A stretch of DNA of 57,664 bases from Euryarchaeota archaeon UBA605 (GTDB lineage Archaea > Thermoplasmatota > Poseidoniia > Poseidoniales > Thalassarchaeaceae). The stretch is from positions 1 to 57,664 of the forward strand of contig DATY01000007.1 of assembly GCA_002504905.1 (NCBI GenBank). Direction: 5' to 3'. Under the pieces are notes generated by a model. It saw only the letters and a program-made list of their open reading frames with translations, was not told the DNA's origin and made no database searches. The stretch's first letter is position 1. Each line of letters begins with the position of its first letter. Made by a program: the position numbers and the translations under genes. Below, one piece after another: positions 45,649-53,814 of the stretch.

Positions 45649-46896
45649 CTAGGACCATGCATATCTTAACATTGCCGCAATACCACCAAAAGAAGTACTC
45701 AAAGTAGATCCTTCCTCAGTATCCAATGACACTAAAATCACTTTAGCAGAGGTATGGGATGCAAGTTCTGTCAATTCATCAATTAAATCCATTGTCTTAT
45801 CTGGATCTTCAACTAAATTATCAGAACCGCATTTTGGACATTTTGGTATTTCTGTCAGATTATTCTGTGTTTGGCTCCATTCATTTGAGCAAGATTTACA
45901 AATCCACCCAACTCTACGTTTTCGTAAACCTTCTGAAAGTAATAATGTCGCAACTGCACCTTGATCTAAAGCCGATCTAACCATCATCTCACCATATGTG
46001 GCTTTAGGATGATTCTGCATCACTTCCCTCAGAAAGTCATCTACTAATCGTCTTTCAACATCTAACTCAATCTGATCCATTAAGCCACCTGCTCTCTGGA
46101 TTAATTCTCTCAATCCTGAATCATTCGAATAACCTACATCGAAATGTGGTTCTCTAATCAATTTCTTAATCTCGTGATGGAAATAATTATTCTTCACTAC
46201 AAAATCTTTAGTGGCTCCTGGACCTCCGATTATTATTCCTTTCAAATCATCAATCATAGGTAACCAGTAAGCACAAGCCCTCTCGGCGGATTTCTTGAAA
46301 AAATTATGTGCGGCTTCTTCAATTAGTCTCTCGAACCTTTGTGCAGATTGTCCACCTCTTCCATGTTTGGATGGAACTTGAGAAGTAATATGCTCTTGAC
46401 AATGATGTCTTTTTCCAGATGCTAAGCCATAAGCTGATTCTGACCTATCAATGACAAATAGCCCATAAGCTGTTTTATCAATTAACATATCTTCAAGTTG
46501 AGAAGTTTCGAAAGAAGAATCACAACGATATCTGAATGAGGGGAAGGCATCTGGAGGATCATCGACAACTACTGAAATCAGTCTACTTTTATTATTTCCA
46601 ATGATTACATGACCTACAAAAAGAGCAATTCCTCTTTCTCCGGGAGTCTTGTATCTTCCTAGTGTTGAAACAGCCGATTCTATGGCGTCAGTGACATGTT
46701 TTCTTGTAGACTTAGACTTAATATTAGCTGCTTGCCCACCTTCTTGAATTAGATGATGCCGGACATCAGATAACATCTTCTCAGGTGGTATAATTACTGT
46801 AACTAACTCAGTACCCATACCTCTCATCTTAGAAACTTCTTCTAGAGTCTTACGCGCACGGAGTTTGCGTTTTTGCATCTCTAAGTCCTCGGACAT
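45649..46896 (-). CDS. prf1: Peptide chain release factor aRF1
   Basis: aRF1 recognises all three stop codons and releases the peptide. The decoding NIKS motif is at residues 58-61 (AANIKSKSTR). The catalytic GGQ is at 181-183 (KHGRGGQSAQRFERL). The C-terminal domain carries a zinc-ribbon-like CKSCSNEW...CPKCGSDN insertion typical of archaeal members. The 415 residues are normal. It is followed, with coupling, by argS. Confidence 0.96.
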   Translation of the reverse strand: MSEDLEMQKRKLRARKTLEEVSKMRGMGTELVTVIIPPEKMLSDVRHHLIQEGGQAANIKSKSTRKHVTDAIESAVSTLGRYKTPGERGIALFVGHVIIGNNKSRLISVVVDDPPDAFPSFRYRCDSSFETSQLEDMLIDKTAYGLFVIDRSESAYGLASGKRHHCQEHITSQVPSKHGRGGQSAQRFERLIEEAAHNFFKKSAERACAYWLPMIDDLKGIIIGGPGATKDFVVKNNYFHHEIKKLIREPHFDVGYSNDSGLRELIQRAGGLMDQIELDVERRLVDDFLREVMQNHPKATYGEMMVRSALDQGAVATLLLSEGLRKRRVGWICKSCSNEWSQTQNNLTEIPKCPKCGSDNLVEDPDKTMDLIDELTELASHTSAKVILVSLDTEEGSTLSTSFGGIAAMLRYAWS

Positions 46897-46994
46897 AGTC
46901 TACCCTCGTATATGGGCAAAGAGGCCGGCATTTCAACCCTTCATCCTCAACCTAGCCTAGACATTGATAGAGAAGTAGTGTCTCCGTATACCTG

Positions 46995-47708
46995 ATGACC
47001 ATCATTGTGATAGCTATTGGCGGTAGTTTATTGCGTCCAGAAGTGGAAGAAAAACACCTATGGTTGAATGATTTAATCGGGATTATTAGAGAACGTGTCG
47101 CGGCAGGAGATAGGTTAGCATTAGTTATTGGAGGAGGAGCTCCTGCAAGAGAAGGAATTACATTAGCAAAACCTTTGATTACTGATGACTACCACTTGGA
47201 TAAGATAGGAATTGCAGCAACTAGATTAAATGCAACAATAATTAGAGAAGCTTTTACAGAAGGAGGGATTTCTGTTTCTGGAATTATTCCAACAAGTGTA
47301 AATGAGGCAATACAATTGCTTGAAGAAAGACCTGTTGTAGTAATGGGAGGTACTGAACCAGGGCATACTACCGATGCTGTAGCGGTTAGATTAGCAGCTT
47401 CTGTAAATGCGAAAAAATGTATTATCGCCACAAATGTAGCGAAAGTATTCGATGAAGATCCAAGAAAAAATCCAAATGCTAGATCATTTGACAATCTTAC
47501 TCACAATGAACTTCAACAGATTGTAGGTCCGGCAGAACATAAGGAAGCAGGGGGGTCAAGTGTTGTTGATCCTATTGCGGTTCTCGAGGCATCAAAAGAA
47601 AATTTAGAACTAAATATTATTGATGGGAGGCGTATTAATCTTATCAAACAAACAATTCTGGGTTTAGATTTTGAGGGGACAAAAATTTCCTCGGAGTTGA
47701 GAAAATGA
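46995..47708 (+). CDS. pyrH: Uridylate kinase, archaeal type
   Basis: UMP kinase phosphorylates UMP to UDP. This amino-acid-kinase fold protein has AIGGSLLRPE at the N-terminus and VIGGGAPAREGI for phosphate binding. MGGTEPGHTTDAVAVRLAA and the ATNVAKVFDEDPRKNPNA segment are as in archaeal PyrH. The 237 residues are normal. Its stop overlaps the next small zinc-ribbon membrane gene by 4 bp (ATGA). Confidence 0.94.
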   Translation: MTIIVIAIGGSLLRPEVEEKHLWLNDLIGIIRERVAAGDRLALVIGGGAPAREGITLAKPLITDDYHLDKIGIAATRLNATIIREAFTEGGISVSGIIPTSVNEAIQLLEERPVVVMGGTEPGHTTDAVAVRLAASVNAKKCIIATNVAKVFDEDPRKNPNARSFDNLTHNELQQIVGPAEHKEAGGSSVVDPIAVLEASKENLELNIIDGRRINLIKQTILGLDFEGTKISSELRK

Positions 47709-48013
47709 GTCGGGCAGAAAAAATTGCTAAAATGGCTAAGACTACTGCTGAACAAGCAAAACAAAAATCAATCATCGCAAAAAAAAGGACAAAAGCTAAG
47801 AAAGGGGTTTTATTTGAGGCTCACAAACATTGTGTAGAGTGTTCCATCCCAATTTCACTAAACAACGAGTCATTAATTTGTGATAATGAAAATTGTCGAA
47901 TTAATCAAGAAAGGAAAGAAAAATCTAGAAAAAGACTAACTATTCTACTTTACTTAGGAGTTGGGATTTTCATTGTACCAATATTAATACAAATCATAGG
48001 AGCGTTAACTTAA
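47705..48013 (+). CDS. Small zinc-ribbon membrane protein (DUF2116-like)
   Basis: The 102-residue protein has a Lys/Ala-rich N-terminal helix. A zinc-ribbon follows, with C-x2-C (KHCVECSIPI) and a second C-x5-C-like pair (LICDNENC), then a basic stretch (ERKEKSRKRL) and one C-terminal helix (LLYLGVGIFIVPILIQIIGA). This order matches the archaeal DUF2116 type of tail-anchored zinc-ribbon proteins. The function of that group is unknown. It is coupled to pyrH. Confidence 0.75.
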   Translation: MSRAEKIAKMAKTTAEQAKQKSIIAKKRTKAKKGVLFEAHKHCVECSIPISLNNESLICDNENCRINQERKEKSRKRLTILLYLGVGIFIVPILIQIIGALT

Positions 48014-48039
48014 ACTGAGAGATTTACCGAGTGATAATT

Positions 48040-48633
48040 ATGATGGTCAGAATACTCTCAATACTTCCCGGTTTTGTAGGAGTGTTATGCGTAATTCTTC
48101 TTTTGGGGAGTCTGACTGGTTTCTCACTTCCTGAAGAAAGAAGTGTAATCGATATGGTACCCTGTGAATCCGAAGATCCTGAACTCTGCCTCATAGCAAT
48201 GACAGGAGATGATATTTCTCCACCATTTATTTTTGGAATCTTGGATATAGATTTAGAAATTACATGGGAAAAAAGTGAGGAATCATGGTTCGCAGTTGTA
48301 GATAGCGAAGCTGCGGTAGTCTGTCCTCCAAATGATGAAACCTTATTGACTGATTGTACAGTAAAAGATGTTGAAAATTTTATCATTGTTGGAGGTTCTG
48401 ACGAAGATGATGGGATAATAAACTGGAATATTGAGACTGATGATTACAGAATTATTTCTGGAGGCAGAGGAGCAGATATAGGCGAACAACAAGTTCTGAC
48501 AACGAATGTCGAAATAAGTCTTAATTTGCTTGTTGAATTAATGCTAGGGGTGATTTCATTAACATTATTCCTTGGAGCAGGTGAAATGGCTTTCCCAATA
48601 AGAAAATTATTTCAAAAGTTTAAAGAAAGTTAG
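48040..48633 (+). CDS. Hypothetical two-helix membrane protein
   Basis: The 197-residue protein has an N-terminal hydrophobic segment (ILPGFVGVLCVILLLGSL) and a C-terminal one (LNLLVELMLGVISLTLFLGAG). Between them lie about 120 acidic residues with several Cys (PCESEDPELC, VVCPPNDETLLTDC) that could form disulfides outside the cell. No family is recognised. ATG at 48040 follows GAGTGA by 5 nt; GTG at 48031 is in frame but overlaps the Shine-Dalgarno. It follows the zinc-ribbon membrane gene by 26 bp on the same strand. Confidence 0.7.
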   Translation: MMVRILSILPGFVGVLCVILLLGSLTGFSLPEERSVIDMVPCESEDPELCLIAMTGDDISPPFIFGILDIDLEITWEKSEESWFAVVDSEAAVVCPPNDETLLTDCTVKDVENFIIVGGSDEDDGIINWNIETDDYRIISGGRGADIGEQQVLTTNVEISLNLLVELMLGVISLTLFLGAGEMAFPIRKLFQKFKES

Positions 48634-48681
48634 TGAATTAAGCATCGAGTAATTGAATAACTTTGTTGAGTACGGGTAATC

Positions 48682-48798
48682 ATGAGGGAGAAATGCCCAA
48701 ACTGCGGAACTTACATAGACATCAGTGGATTGCAGAAATCTTACGGAGGATACGATCTTTATTGTAAAACATGTGGACACACTTGGCACATAAACTAG
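48682..48798 (+). CDS. 38-residue zinc-ribbon mini-protein
   Basis: This small ORF encodes two treble-clef-like knuckles: CPNCGTYIDISG and CKTCGHTWHIN, spaced 21 residues apart, a complete four-Cys zinc ribbon. The pattern is so specific that the ORF is very likely real. The final TWHIN resembles ends of rubredoxin-like or transcription-factor-like ribbons, but no family is assigned. It overlaps the 3' end of the convergent GTPase gene by 4 bp. Confidence 0.75.
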   Translation: MREKCPNCGTYIDISGLQKSYGGYDLYCKTCGHTWHIN

Positions 48799-49883
48799 TT
48801 ATCCATTTCTCTTCTTTTTTCAATCTCATATTTAGTCCCCAAAGGCTCCAAAGAATTTTCTTCAATATGCCAATTTTCAGGTAAAATTAATGGATTATTT
48901 ATCCTATCAGCACCAATAATCTGAATAATAATATCTCGCAATTCTTCTATTCCTTCACCATTAATTGTGGAAATGAGGTGCTGAGCATCCTCAGGTATTT
49001 CTTTAAGAAGATCAGATTTAGAATAAACTACAAGAATTGGTCTTTCAGTAACCAGTGATCTTATCTCATCTAGAAGATTATATTGCTCATCTAATTGAGA
49101 ACCTCCAGATTCACTAGCATCGATTAGCACAACTAGAATATCCCCTATATTTTCCAATGCAGCAATGGCTTGCATTTCTATCAGGTTCCTTTCCTCCATT
49201 GGCCTATCTAGTAGTCCAGGAGTATCTACCATTTGGTAAGATCGTCTTCTATGTAAGAAATGTCCAAGATGTAATTGTTTTGTTGTAAAGGGATATGCTG
49301 CAACTTCTGGTTCGCCAGAAGATAAAGCACCAATTAAAGCGGATTTACCAACATTTGGAGAGCCAGCTACAACAATTACTGGTTCGTCAGAATCTACTGA
49401 AGGAAGTTTTCTAAGAATTTCTCTTGCTTCTCCAAGCCATAAGATTTGAGGAGAAATTTGGTGTACTATGGAAGAAATTCTACCATATGCGTGTCTCCTT
49501 GCTTCATGAAAACTTTCTATATTTCTTAAACGAAGAATTTTTGACTCAGATTCACCGGAAATTTTCCTAACTCTTTCTGCGGCCCACTGAATGGCACCAA
49601 GACTTTTTCGATAATCATCATTCCCTACTGCTGCGTCTATCAAAGCCCTATCAAATTCAGATAGAGCATTGAGGCTTGGCCATTTATCTACCCAATTTCT
49701 TAAAGTTGAATCAATAGTATCAGAAGCAGATTGAATCATCCTAACCATTTGCTTTCTGACTCTATGATATTTATCTGGATCTTCAACTAAATCAGACTGC
49801 TTAGAAGCCTTACGGAATGCTTTATCGAGAATTTCTTGTGGATAGAGTACTGTTGGAATGCTTCTCCATTGCGGTATTGCCAT
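48795..49883 (-). CDS. NOG1-like GTPase
   Basis: The 362-residue protein has a helical N-terminal domain (about 1-165) and a G domain. It carries the P-loop GSPNVGKS at 174-181, YPFTTKQLHLGHF (switch I), DTPGLLDRP at 220-228 and YSKSDL near 288. This arrangement is that of NOG1/Obg-related GTPases, which act in large ribosomal subunit assembly. The C-terminal portion is short, as in archaeal forms. The start ATG is preceded by GGGTGAGACT, also seen before other translation genes here. Confidence 0.9.
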   Translation of the reverse strand: MAIPQWRSIPTVLYPQEILDKAFRKASKQSDLVEDPDKYHRVRKQMVRMIQSASDTIDSTLRNWVDKWPSLNALSEFDRALIDAAVGNDDYRKSLGAIQWAAERVRKISGESESKILRLRNIESFHEARRHAYGRISSIVHQISPQILWLGEAREILRKLPSVDSDEPVIVVAGSPNVGKSALIGALSSGEPEVAAYPFTTKQLHLGHFLHRRRSYQMVDTPGLLDRPMEERNLIEMQAIAALENIGDILVVLIDASESGGSQLDEQYNLLDEIRSLVTERPILVVYSKSDLLKEIPEDAQHLISTINGEGIEELRDIIIQIIGADRINNPLILPENWHIEENSLEPLGTKYEIEKRREMDN

Positions 49884-50000
49884 AGTCTCACCCTGACCTT
49901 GCGCCTATACCATCCCACTTGAAATAAGCAGTCATTTTATATTTTAAAATTATAATCTTGGAACCCGTTGACTTTTCTATGATATAGTAGACGGAGCGGT

Positions 50001-50453
50001 ATGAGCGCTGAGAAGAGCGAGGCAGATAATGGCGATTTGCCAGAATGGGCTACAAGGATTCATCAAGAATATGGAGAACCTAAATTATCAGAACTCAAAG
50101 ACATATTTTTGGGCCCATTAGTTGGAAGAAAATCAGGATTAAGGAAGGATGATTTGGTAGAAATTTTACTTGATTCTAGAGCACTACCTGACAATTCTGA
50201 CCCTTACATCAGGGGAATGCTAGTCGGTACATCTAGAAATGTCATTGAAGTATGGGATGAGAATGGTGATTTTAGATCTATAGCAAGAGATATTATTGTT
50301 CAACTTAGGTTGATTACACATCTAAGAAAACCATACATTGAAGATAAAGAATTACTTACATTCGAAAAAGAAGAAATTAGACGTCGTTCTAATTTGCACG
50401 AAGAAGCAGAAAGGCAAGTAGACGGTAGAGATGATAATCATGTGTGGGATTAA
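50001..50453 (+). CDS. Hypothetical protein
   Basis: The 150-residue protein is soluble and acidic, with no signal peptide, membrane helix or metal motif, and I recognise no family. The middle (LVGRKSGLRKDDLVEILLDSRAL) could be a small alpha domain, followed by a beta-like stretch (RGMLVGTSRNVIEVWDENGDF), perhaps an RNA-binding-like fold, though this is weak. The stop is immediately followed by the PCD gene ATG, so they form one unit with the ferredoxin and oxidoreductase downstream. Confidence 0.65.
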   Translation: MSAEKSEADNGDLPEWATRIHQEYGEPKLSELKDIFLGPLVGRKSGLRKDDLVEILLDSRALPDNSDPYIRGMLVGTSRNVIEVWDENGDFRSIARDIIVQLRLITHLRKPYIEDKELLTFEKEEIRRRSNLHEEAERQVDGRDDNHVWD

Positions 50454-50789
50454 ATGGAAGAAAATATAGACTTATCAGAAAAAATTTGCATACCTTGTCA
50501 AGGAGGTGTGCCCCCTCTAAACGAGAATGAAATTGGTCAATTTATCACTAGAATCAGTAGTGAATGGAATGTTATTGATAATCATCATTTACTCAGAGAA
50601 TGGAAATTTAAAGATTTCAAAAGTGCATTAGATTTTACCAATATAGCAGGTGAAATATGTGAAGAACAAAATCACCATGCTGACTTCGAACTGAGTTGGG
50701 GCAGAGTTTTGGTTAAGATATTCACACATAAAATCGATGGATTAGTAGAATCAGACTTTATTCTCGCAGCTAAATTTGACAAAATTTGA
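50454..50789 (+). CDS. Pterin-4a-carbinolamine dehydratase
   Basis: This family dehydrates 4a-hydroxytetrahydropterin and so recycles tetrahydrobiopterin-type cofactors. The signature EEQNHHADFELSWGRVLVKI contains the active-site His pair (H74, H75), with H92 in FTHKIDGLVESDF completing the motif. The 111 residues are normal. A pterin-dependent hydroxylase is not seen in the window, but FolB- and FolM-like genes at 33252-34416 may make the pterin. It directly abuts the upstream hypothetical gene. Confidence 0.88.
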   Translation: MEENIDLSEKICIPCQGGVPPLNENEIGQFITRISSEWNVIDNHHLLREWKFKDFKSALDFTNIAGEICEEQNHHADFELSWGRVLVKIFTHKIDGLVESDFILAAKFDKI

Positions 50790-50797
50790 GTGATGTC

Positions 50798-51118
50798 ATG
50801 AATAGTATCAGAAAACATGTTTTCGTTTGTGTTAATGAAAGAGACGGAAATAATCCTAAAGGGTGCTGTGCATCAAAAAAATCCTTAGAAGTTATGACGC
50901 AATTAAAAAAAGCGGTTAAAGAACACGGGATTAAAGATATTAGAGTGAACAAGTCAGGATGTTTAGGTTGTTGTGAGAATGGTATCTCTTGTGTAATTTA
51001 TCCAGATGGAATATGGTATACTATTCCAAATGAGCAAAAGGCTATTTTAGAAATTTCAGAGTCTATAGTCAAAGAAGAGATTGCTAATGATTACCTTATG
51101 TACAAAAAGAAAGTGTGA
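50798..51118 (+). CDS. Thioredoxin-like 2Fe-2S ferredoxin
   Basis: The 106-residue protein resembles thioredoxin-fold 2Fe-2S ferredoxins: VFVCVNERDGNNPKGCCAS supplies the first Cys ligands and KSGCLGCCENGISCVIYPDGIWY the second pair. These proteins carry electrons. ATG at 50798 was chosen because GAGTGA lies just upstream; TTG at 50786 is an alternative that overlaps the PCD stop. It lies between PCD and an NAD(P)H-dependent oxidoreductase, perhaps as electron partner. Confidence 0.85.
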   Translation: MNSIRKHVFVCVNERDGNNPKGCCASKKSLEVMTQLKKAVKEHGIKDIRVNKSGCLGCCENGISCVIYPDGIWYTIPNEQKAILEISESIVKEEIANDYLMYKKKV

Positions 51119-51122
51119 TTTT

Positions 51123-52145
51123 ATGAAAAAAATTGTTTATACTAGAGTCGGCGGACCTGATTCAATTGAGATAATTGATGGAGAATTAGGAATACCAGAT
51201 AAAGAACAGGTAAAGGTAAGAGTGTACAGGGCAGGAATAAATTTTGCAGATTTAATGATGAGACAGGGTCTATACGGGAGTAATCCTGACTTTCCGTTTA
51301 CACCTGGATATGAGGTTTCAGGAATAATAACAGAAATAGGAGAAAATGTTGACAATCTAAAGATCGGAGAAAGAGTAATTGCAATGACTGGATTTGGTGG
51401 ATATTCAGAAGAAGTAATTGTAGACTCGAATAGAATAATTCCGATTCCAAGTAGTGTTAGTTTTGATCAAGCAGCAGCAATACCAGTTACATACGGTACT
51501 GCCTATCATATGTTAGTTCACTTAGGGAGAATAAAGCCGGGAGATTCTGTATTAATTCATCATGCAGCAGGAGGTGTTGGAACTGCTGCTGCACAAATTT
51601 GCAAATCTTTTGGTGCAAGTCTAATTATTGGGACTGCTTCTAAATCAAAAAAGGAATTCGTAGAATCTCTTGGAATGCATTTTGTAGACAGAGATAAGGA
51701 AGATTTTGTGGAAGTTTGTAAAAATCTCACAAATGGAAAAGGGGTACATCAGGCAATTGATCCAGTAGCGGGAAAACATCTAATGAGATCTTACAAATCA
51801 TTAAGAAATGGTGGGAAATTACATTGTTTTGGCGCTTCTTCGGCAGTACCTAAAGAAAAAAAATCTATATTAGCAGCGTTAAAGATGTTAATTAATACAC
51901 CAAGTTTCAATCCAATGAAGATGATGAACTCTAACAAGGCAATTTTTGGAGTGCATATGGGTAGAATGGATGATGAAGAAATATTCAAGAATCATCTTTT
52001 CGAATTAGGAATATTGCTGGAAAAAGGAGAAATTGAACCAATCATTGATTCAGTTTGGAGATTCGAAGAGGTTTCTCAGGCACAAAAACATATGCATAAT
52101 AGGAAAAATAAGGGAAAAATTCTATTAGATTTTTCTCCAAAATAA
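51123..52145 (+). CDS. Medium-chain dehydrogenase, quinone oxidoreductase-like
   Basis: The 340-residue protein is a zinc-free MDR-type enzyme. It has an N-terminal GroES-like domain (ending PGYEVSGIITEIGENVDNL) and a Rossmann domain with HHAAGGVGTAAAQI (AAGGVG is the NADPH motif). This matches quinone oxidoreductase/VAT-1-like proteins. The zinc-binding Cys of alcohol dehydrogenases are absent. ATG at 51123 starts where the family begins; the frame extends 14 codons upstream into the ferredoxin gene. Confidence 0.9.
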   Translation: MKKIVYTRVGGPDSIEIIDGELGIPDKEQVKVRVYRAGINFADLMMRQGLYGSNPDFPFTPGYEVSGIITEIGENVDNLKIGERVIAMTGFGGYSEEVIVDSNRIIPIPSSVSFDQAAAIPVTYGTAYHMLVHLGRIKPGDSVLIHHAAGGVGTAAAQICKSFGASLIIGTASKSKKEFVESLGMHFVDRDKEDFVEVCKNLTNGKGVHQAIDPVAGKHLMRSYKSLRNGGKLHCFGASSAVPKEKKSILAALKMLINTPSFNPMKMMNSNKAIFGVHMGRMDDEEIFKNHLFELGILLEKGEIEPIIDSVWRFEEVSQAQKHMHNRKNKGKILLDFSPK

Positions 52146-52190
52146 ATATACATACAATGCTGTGGTTAAGACTGTTTCCAAACAAAATCT

Positions 52191-52601
52191 CTAAAGTTTT
52201 ACAGGTCTAGTAGCCCCACATGCTTGACATTTCAATAAAGTAGTTCTTTCTTCTTTAACGAAACGAGTATCTGGAGCTCTGCATTGTCCACATAAAATGT
52301 AAGACTTCACATATGATACTATTTTTTCTTTAATCCTCTTAGGAGGAACCCTTCCCTTGAACAAAACTCTAACTTGCTCTCTAGTACCCGATGTACCAAG
52401 TTCATTAATCAAAAACTGATAAACATGATTTGCATCCCTATCCATAGCATCGACAATTGCAGCAAAATTTCTCAGAATAGTTTGGTTTCCTTCAATCAAA
52501 ATCTCTGGTTCTGGCATAGTCCACCTAGATCTTTCACTGATATTTTTCGGGATACGTGCTCGTGCTCTATCCAGTAATGAGTCATATTCGAAGTCGACCA
52601 T
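52191..52601 (-). CDS. eif2b: Translation initiation factor 2 subunit beta
   Basis: aIF2-beta is part of the heterotrimer that brings initiator tRNA to the ribosome. The core RSRWTMPEPEILIEGNQTILRNF is at residues 25-47. The C-terminal zinc ribbon has C104, C107, C125 and C128 (CGQCRAP and CQACGA). The 136 residues are normal for archaea. Its short leader shares GGGTAGACGATG with aRF1 and similar starts. It is divergent from dut. Confidence 0.95.
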   Translation of the reverse strand: MVDFEYDSLLDRARARIPKNISERSRWTMPEPEILIEGNQTILRNFAAIVDAMDRDANHVYQFLINELGTSGTREQVRVLFKGRVPPKRIKEKIVSYVKSYILCGQCRAPDTRFVKEERTTLLKCQACGATRPVKL

Positions 52602-52690
52602 CGTCTACCCGAGAAGACTACCCCTTTTCACCCCACCGACTGGGAAACTGTAGTGATAACCGTAAAATGCTGTCTTATCCAGGAGATATC

Positions 52691-53140
52691 ATGGATGATG
52701 AGATTGAGGTTAAAGTTGCAAGGACACATGATGACGCGATACTACCAACGAAAGGAAGTGTTCATGCTGCCGGATGGGACTTATATTCACTACAGGATAC
52801 AATAGTCAATCGTAGAATTGCCACAATGGTAAGGACTGGATTACATGTGGCCATTCCAGAAGGATATGAAGGTCAAGTTAGAGCGCGTTCATCTCTAGGA
52901 AAAAAAGGATTGATTCTACCACACAGTATAGGGACTATTGATGCAGATTATAGAGGTGAACTTTTTGTATTAATGACATGGATCGGAGAAGGTGATTCTT
53001 ATCTCATACAAAAAAATGAAAGGATCGCACAATTATTGATAACTCCAATTCCTAAATCTAAATTTACAGAAGTGGATATTGAGAAGCTAGGTGAAACAGA
53101 AAGAGGAGACGGAGGTTTTGGTTCGACGGGAAGGTTTTAG
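52691..53140 (+). CDS. dut: dUTP diphosphatase
   Basis: Dut hydrolyses dUTP to dUMP, keeping uracil out of DNA. All five motifs are visible in 149 residues: AAGWDLY (26-32), RARSSLG (64-70), GTIDADYRGE (81-90), NERIAQL (109-115) and the C-terminal RGDGGFGSTG (138-147). This is a trimeric-type enzyme. ATG at 52691 follows AGGAGATATC; the frame is open further upstream, but homology starts here. Confidence 0.95.
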   Translation: MDDEIEVKVARTHDDAILPTKGSVHAAGWDLYSLQDTIVNRRIATMVRTGLHVAIPEGYEGQVRARSSLGKKGLILPHSIGTIDADYRGELFVLMTWIGEGDSYLIQKNERIAQLLITPIPKSKFTEVDIEKLGETERGDGGFGSTGRF

Positions 53141-53211
53141 CGGATAATACCAATAAAATAGATAGTTTTCATCCGATGGCTTGATACAGGACGGGATTCT
53201 AGGAGTATTTA

Positions 53212-53805
53212 ATGCCGCTAAGCGTAGACGAGCTTCGAGCCAAAGTAAAACAACACCGTAGCAACGGTTTAAACACACAACAGATAGCAGATGAGCTTTC
53301 ACTATCTCAAACAACAATCCAATGGTTGTCCACAGAAGAGTACTCCAATAATACTACATCAGAAGATAGGCCTACAGATGTACAAGTAGGATGGAGATCA
53401 GTAGCAGTAAAAGCAAGTAGAATCGAAGCTATATCATATATTTTTGCAGATATCATTGAGGAAGAGGTAGGAGATGAAATAGACACTATTGTTGGTATTA
53501 GTATCAATGGTATACCATTCGCACAAGCAATTGCTGGACAATTAGATTTGGATTTAGCAGTGAGTCGTTCAATTAGTGAAGATGAAGGATCTCATATTTC
53601 TGAGATTTTTGCTTCTGTATCTGGAAAACAAGTAGTAGTAGTAGATGATGTTGTATCTTCAGGAACAACTTTGAAAAAGACAATAAAGAATCTTAGAAAT
53701 GCAGGTGCAGAAGTCAAACTCTGTCTAGTTCTAGCAAATAAATCAGAAGCTAATGCACTTGAAGGAGTGCCTCTCAGAGGACTTGTTAGAGTAGTTACTG
53801 TTTGA
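53212..53805 (+). CDS. gfcR: GfcR-like regulator: HTH plus orotate phosphoribosyltransferase-like domain
   Basis: The 197-residue protein has an N-terminal helix-turn-helix (LNTQQIADELSLSQTTIQWLST, 20-41) and a phosphoribosyltransferase domain. The PRPP loop VVVVDDVVSSGTTLKKT is at 141-156. This fusion is the archaeal PyrE-like/GfcR family, some members of which regulate sugar metabolism. It may sense a phosphoribosyl or nucleotide ligand. A catalytic role in pyrimidine synthesis is an alternative. It follows dut by 71 bp on the same strand. Confidence 0.88.
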   Translation: MPLSVDELRAKVKQHRSNGLNTQQIADELSLSQTTIQWLSTEEYSNNTTSEDRPTDVQVGWRSVAVKASRIEAISYIFADIIEEEVGDEIDTIVGISINGIPFAQAIAGQLDLDLAVSRSISEDEGSHISEIFASVSGKQVVVVDDVVSSGTTLKKTIKNLRNAGAEVKLCLVLANKSEANALEGVPLRGLVRVVTV

Positions 53806-53814
53806 GGCTGAAAT

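Noticed and set aside
52556..52690. Upstream extension of dut
   Set aside because: The extra residues are not conserved in dUTPases and overlap the start of aIF2-beta; AGGAGATATC points to the ATG at 52691.
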